Shown here: positions 22,832 through 26,318 of the stretch, in pieces
Layout of the letters: each line of letters starts with the position of its first letter
How positions within the stretch are numbered: position 1 is the first letter of the stretch
Assembly: GCA_040877415.1 (NCBI GenBank)
Contig: JBBDNV010000083.1
Location: 1-26,318 of the forward strand
DNA length: 26,318 nt
Direction of reading: 5' to 3'
Source of the DNA: JBBDNV01 sp040877415
Lineage (GTDB): Bacteria > Planctomycetota > Planctomycetia > Pirellulales > PALSA-1355
Notes under the pieces: generated by a model
What the model was told of the DNA's origin: nothing
What the model saw: the letters and a program-made list of their open reading frames with translations, nothing else
Database searches by the model: none
Program-made: the position numbers and the translations under genes

Positions 22832-23783
22832 CGACGGCCTCGATGATGCGCATGTTGGCGACCGAGTCTTCGATCGGCGTGGGCACGTCCAGGTCTTCGA
22901 GCACGGCCTTTGCAAATCGGTCGCCCTGGAGGGTGTATTGGTTGCAGACCTCGATCGCGATCTCGTCGATGCGATCGCCGTGCTGGTGACGCATCGTCGA
23001 GTGCCGGTCCGGCGGGGCGTTGAAGGGAATGTCGATTTCCACGCGTCCCTCGGTGCCGAATATGTTGACGCGCTGATAGGGCGCCAATTGCGTGCCGCAG
23101 GTGAACGACGAGGTGCCGCGGCCGAAGTCGAGGATTCCGGAAGCCAGCCGGTCGGTCTTGAACTGGGAATCGTATTCGACGATGCCCATCACCCGCAGCG
23201 GCTCGGCGTCGAAGAGGAACCGCGACAGGGAAATGCAATAGCAGCCGATGTCGGCCAGTCCGCCGCCGCCGGTTTCCACCCGGTTGCGGATGTTCGCGGC
23301 GTCGTCGTTGAAGTAGGCAAAGAACGATTGGATCGTGCGCAGCGCGCCGATTTTGCCTTCGTCCACTAGCTGCTTCGCCCGCTGCCACTGCGGATGGAGG
23401 CGATACATGAAAGCTTCCATCACTTTCAGCTTAGGGTATTGCTTTGCGGCATCCACCAGTTTCTGGCCGTCGGCGGCCGAGAGGCCAATCGGCTTTTCGC
23501 ACAGCACGTGCTTTCCGGCCTCGAGCGCGCGAATCGACCAGGGCACGTGGAGATGATTCGGCAGCGGATTGTAAATGGCGTCGACCGCCGGATCGGCCAG
23601 CAGCTCTTCGTAGGAACCGAATACCTTGGGAATCTTCAGCCGGCGGGCCGCGGCCCGGGCCCGCTCAAGATCGCGCGAGGCAATGGCCGCGACTTCCAAA
23701 CGCGCGCCTTGCTGCATGGCGGGAATCACCTTCTCCACGCCAATCCTCGCCGTGCTCAGGATTCCAAAGCGAAGCTTGCTCAT
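22800..23783 (-). CDS. Cytosolic Gfo/Idh/MocA sugar dehydrogenase
   Basis: The product is 327 aa from the ATG at 23783. No export signal is present, unlike the other two family members in the window. The Rossmann loop is FGILSTARIGVEKVIPAM, catalytic EKP is at 96-98, and EAFMYRLHPQW plus GGGGLADIGCYCISLSRFL are the signatures of the D-xylose/1,5-anhydrofructose/dihydrodiol dehydrogenase branch. It should oxidise an aldose or related polyol with NADP. It overlaps the small + strand gene tail-to-tail by 32 bp and follows the ABC exporter genes at a gap of 135 nt on the same strand. No link with the exporter can be argued from the sequence. Confidence 0.93.
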   Translation of the reverse strand: MSKLRFGILSTARIGVEKVIPAMQQGARLEVAAIASRDLERARAAARRLKIPKVFGSYEELLADPAVDAIYNPLPNHLHVPWSIRALEAGKHVLCEKPIGLSAADGQKLVDAAKQYPKLKVMEAFMYRLHPQWQRAKQLVDEGKIGALRTIQSFFAYFNDDAANIRNRVETGGGGLADIGCYCISLSRFLFDAEPLRVMGIVEYDSQFKTDRLASGILDFGRGTSSFTCGTQLAPYQRVNIFGTEGRVEIDIPFNAPPDRHSTMRHQHGDRIDEIAIEVCNQYTLQGDRFAKAVLEDLDVPTPIEDSVANMRIIEAVVTSAKLGTWV

Positions 23784-23918
23784 GATGGGGACGGGGGTGG
23801 GATTGCCCTCGCGGCTGGTCCTTTATACGCACGGTCACGCGTCCAGGCAATTCCGCGGGAATGTCCACGTGTGTGGCGGGTGCGGCGGCTGCGCGAATGT
23901 CCGCCGCCCTCTTCGCCT

Positions 23919-24992
23919 TCACACCCAGCGAAACCATTTCAGGGCCAGCACGAACGTCACCACCGACCAGCCGAGCATTATGCCGATCTCGGGCAGTTGC
24001 GAGGTCAAACCCGCTCCTTCCTGCATCACGGCTCGCAGTGCGTCGTTCAGCGCCGTCAGCGGCAAGACCCTGATCGCCGGCTGCACGGCCTCGGGAAATC
24101 GCTCGGACGAAAAGAAAATGCCCGAGAGCAGCCACATCGGCAGCATGATCAGGTTCATCAGGCCCGAGACGGCCTCGAGCGTTTTTGCCCGGCTGGCCAC
24201 GAGCAGGCCCAAGCCGGCGAACGTGACCGCGCCCAGGAGAATCAAGAACAGCACGGCCAGCAGGCTGCCGTAGATCACGACGCCGAACGCCAGCCGCGCG
24301 AAGACGACCAGCACGAACACCTCGGGCACGAGGAACAACAGCCGGCTGAGCATCAACCCGGCCAGAAAATCGGTCTTGCGCATCGGGGTGGCGAGGAACC
24401 GCTTGAGCAGTTTGCGAATCCGCATGTCGACCGTGACGAAGCCGACGCCCCACATGCTGCCGCCCATCAGGCTCATGCCCAACAGGCCCGGCACGAGAAA
24501 GTCGATGTAGCGGCCGCCGGGCTCGTCGAATTCGCTGACCGTGACTTGCGCGGCGTCCTGGCGGCCGGCGGCGCGCTGCAAGGCGTCGTCGACGGCGTTC
24601 TTGGCCAGCGCACTTTCCGGCCGCGAGGGATCGTACGAATAGGCGTAGTGCGGCGCCGAACCGGTGGAAGCCGTCACGACCAGCTCCGTGCGCCCCATCC
24701 GCAAACGCAATCGCGCTTCTTGGGGAGTGACGATGCGCGGCACGAACTTGTCGTTTGCCGCCAGCACGTCGAAAGTCGCCTGGGCTTGCGGGCTCTGTTC
24801 GACGTCGACCGTGATGCGTTCCACCGGCTGGTTGCGAAAGGCGATTCCCAGGCCAACCACCAGCAGGATCGGAAAGCCAAACACCCAGAATATCGCCTCG
24901 GGCTCGCGATAGAATTCGCGCAAACGGGCCAGCGTGAGCTCGACCAGCGGCAGGTAGCGCCTGGAGGGAGCACGTTTCGGCGTCGATTTCAT
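23919..24992 (-). CDS. ABC-2 type transporter permease
   Basis: The product is 357 aa. One membrane helix near the N-terminus (about 33-52, FWVFGFPILLVVGLGIAF) is followed by a large extracytoplasmic domain (about 55-165), then about five helices to the C-terminus, with the ABC-2 signature regions YIDFLVPGLLGMSLMGG, FLATPMRKTDFLAG and LIMLPMWLLSGIFF. This 1+5 layout with an outer loop is typical of YhhJ/DrrB-like exporters of drugs, lipids or polysaccharides. Its ATG overlaps the ATPase stop in an ATGA, so the two subunits are translationally coupled. Substrate is unknown. Confidence 0.93.
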   Translation of the reverse strand: MKSTPKRAPSRRYLPLVELTLARLREFYREPEAIFWVFGFPILLVVGLGIAFRNQPVERITVDVEQSPQAQATFDVLAANDKFVPRIVTPQEARLRLRMGRTELVVTASTGSAPHYAYSYDPSRPESALAKNAVDDALQRAAGRQDAAQVTVSEFDEPGGRYIDFLVPGLLGMSLMGGSMWGVGFVTVDMRIRKLLKRFLATPMRKTDFLAGLMLSRLLFLVPEVFVLVVFARLAFGVVIYGSLLAVLFLILLGAVTFAGLGLLVASRAKTLEAVSGLMNLIMLPMWLLSGIFFSSERFPEAVQPAIRVLPLTALNDALRAVMQEGAGLTSQLPEIGIMLGWSVVTFVLALKWFRWV

Positions 24993-25945
24993 CGTGGTTC
25001 AGCCTCCGCGTCGTCCAAATGACGCCCCGCGAGCTTGACGAATACGTCTTCCAGGCTGGCATGCCGCGTCGTGAGGCTCGTCAACTGGCACTCCATACGA
25101 TCCAGCCGCGCAAGCAGCGCGGGCAGCACGACGTGCGGCTCGGCGACCGAAAGGCTGACGTGGCTGTTTTCGCTGCGCACCTCGCTGACGGTCGGCAGGT
25201 CGGCCAAATCGGCCTTGTCGAGACCGCCGCGGCCGCCCCCTTCGAGCGTGAATTCGATGACGTGCTCGCCGCCCAGCGTGGCGATCAATTGGCGCGGCGT
25301 GCCCAGCGCGATCACGCGGCCCAGGTCGACGATCGCCACGTGATCGCACAGTCTTTCGGCTTCGTCCATATAATGCGTGGTCAATAGCACCGTGCGGCCG
25401 GCGGAGCGCATCTCGCGAATCATTTCCCAAAGCTGCCGCCGCGATTGCGGATCCAAGCCGGTGGTCGGCTCGTCGAGGAACAATAGCTCCGGGTTGCCCA
25501 CCAGGGCGCAAGCCACGGCCAGCCGCTGTCGCTGGCCGCCGGACAGCTTGCCTACCCGGGCGTGGGTTTTGTCGTCGAGCGAGACGCGCGCCAAGACGTC
25601 TTCGGGCTCGAATCCTTCACGATAGAAACTGCGAAACAGCCTGAGCGTTTCCAGCACGGTCAGCTTTTCGGAGAGCCGGGTTTCCTGCAGCGAGATGCCG
25701 ATGAGCTGGCGAATTTCGTTGTCGGCCTGACCCCACCTGCGCCCCAGCACCTCGACCTCGCCGGAACTTGGCGCGAGCAAGCCCTCGAGAATTTCGATGG
25801 TCGTCGTCTTGCCGGCGCCGTTGGGACCGAGCAAGCCGAAGCATTCGCCGCGCTCGATTTCCAGATCGAGCCCGCGCACCGCGTCGACCGGTGGCCGGCC
25901 TTCGTATCGCTTGAACAACTTGGCGCAGCAAATGGCCAGCGACAT
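24989..25945 (-). CDS. ABC transporter ATP-binding protein
   Basis: The product is 318 aa from the ATG at 25945; a TTG at 26002 would add 19 residues without support. Walker A GPNGAGKTT spans 40-48, the Q-loop is Gln87, the signature LSGGQ is at 134-138, Walker B LLFLDEP has Asp158-Glu159, and the switch is TTHYMDEAE. The DrrA-like C-terminal extension (about 230-318) includes LTSLTTRHASLEDVFVKLAG, common in drug and lipid exporters. It energises the coupled permease. A Shine-Dalgarno is not evident before the start. Confidence 0.95.
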   Translation of the reverse strand: MSLAICCAKLFKRYEGRPPVDAVRGLDLEIERGECFGLLGPNGAGKTTTIEILEGLLAPSSGEVEVLGRRWGQADNEIRQLIGISLQETRLSEKLTVLETLRLFRSFYREGFEPEDVLARVSLDDKTHARVGKLSGGQRQRLAVACALVGNPELLFLDEPTTGLDPQSRRQLWEMIREMRSAGRTVLLTTHYMDEAERLCDHVAIVDLGRVIALGTPRQLIATLGGEHVIEFTLEGGGRGGLDKADLADLPTVSEVRSENSHVSLSVAEPHVVLPALLARLDRMECQLTSLTTRHASLEDVFVKLAGRHLDDAEAEPR

Positions 25946-26082
25946 GCGGATTGCCTGGGGCCGAGGATTGCCAAAACGAACGAGCGACTCGGGGAAAACC
26001 AAATTTTACCGCCGGGCGTAACGGTGGTCGAGCGGCCCGGTCCCGCGTCAGTCCCGCGTCCTGCGTTAAGGGGAAGCGGATT

Positions 26083-26096
26083 GGTGCCACGGGTGG
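26083..26096. repeat. Left-end fragment of the GGTGCCA element
   Basis: GGTGCCACGGGTGG equals the left end of the 110-bp element at 3486-3595. The copy stops after 14 bases and is followed, after TTTGCA, by the REPIN-like element, as if that had landed in it. Confidence 0.6.
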
Positions 26097-26103
26097 TTTG
26101 CAT

Positions 26104-26274
26104 TTAGCCCCCGGCTTCGCCGGGGGATTCCTCGCTTGCGAAGGATGATTACCATTCGAGCGCGGCGGTATCAACGATCCCCCGGCAAAGTCGGGGGCTA
26201 ACCGACGATGCGCAACATCAAAAATCGCAAGCGGGGGGAATGGGAGAGCTGACCCTCAATTTCCCCTCGCTTGC
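26104..26274. repeat. REPIN/BIME-like composite element, copy B
   Basis: The inner 25-bp blocks (26104-26128 and 26177-26201) repeat those of copy A with one change in each loop or stem. ATGCGCAACATCAAA follows at 26208-26222, and then a third inverted pair, GCAAGCGGGGGGAA (26227-26240) against TTCCCCTCGCTTGC (26261-26274), one mismatch. The outer left box of copy A is missing. No gene lies in 25946-26318. Confidence 0.88.
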
Positions 26275-26318
26275 CAGGATTATGCAAGTGCAAGCAGAAG
26301 GTCCGTCAACTATGGTGG

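Noticed and set aside
23394..25022. A 542-codon + strand frame over the dehydrogenase and permease
   Set aside because: It spans two real minus-strand genes and their gap, and is rich in Gln/His/Arg typical of antisense reading.

Overview
The window looks like the chromosome of a high-GC member of the Planctomycetota, probably Pirellulales-like. The evidence is its gene families: a DUF1501 protein translationally coupled to a PVC-type dehydrogenase with a C-terminal cytochrome c, a DUF1559-type protein without a pilin leader, several twin-arginine Gfo/Idh/MocA oxidoreductases, a neutral-ceramidase-like exported protein and a PEP-CTERM tail. No rRNA, tRNA, CRISPR, integrase or transposase gene is visible. 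The taxonomic placement is inference from families, not from a marker gene.

Layout. 1-1800: a membrane-anchored ankyrin-repeat gene (- strand) between two direct-repeat copies, then about 750 bp of repeats ending in a REPIN-like composite element. 1801-3469: a DAC (DisA_N)-like sensor protein followed by a small SHOCT-like protein. 3486-3595: a 110-bp inverted-repeat element. 3621-5135 (-): exported DUF1559-like protein. 5308-5859 (+): Nudix hydrolase. 5883-17479 (-): a long co-directional run of seven genes, in transcription order Gfo/Idh/MocA, DUF1501, esterase-dehydrogenase-cytochrome c fusion, amidohydrolase, ceramidase-like protein, iron-containing alcohol dehydrogenase, Gfo/Idh/MocA. 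Several junctions are coupled or under 35 nt; one 194-nt gap holds REP-like repeats. This reads as an exported or periplasmic catabolic module for sugars or esters, substrate unknown.

17735-19068 (+): a thiosulfate sulfurtransferase overlapping sufE by GTGA, preceded by an 18-bp palindrome. 19069-22500 is an accessory patch: a small gene with its own terminator, a frameshifted remnant of a four-helix-bundle (23S rRNA intervening-sequence type) protein, two SnoaL/NTF2-fold genes, an orphaned PEP-CTERM tail and a 90-bp MITE-like element. Two segments in this patch (20746-20836 and 21416-21502) have the fold of integron attC sites, and one SnoaL-like gene sits exactly between them as a 670-bp gene cassette. 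No integrase is in the window, so this would be a CALIN-type cluster (attC sites without an integrase).

22568-26318: a small conserved-looking gene overlapping tail-to-tail with a Gfo/Idh/MocA dehydrogenase, then an ABC exporter (ATPase and permease overlapping by ATGA), and finally a second copy of the REPIN-like composite element placed in what looks like a broken copy of the 110-bp element. The most interesting items are the attC-like cassettes, the esterase-dehydrogenase fusion, the DAC-like protein and the layered repeat families.
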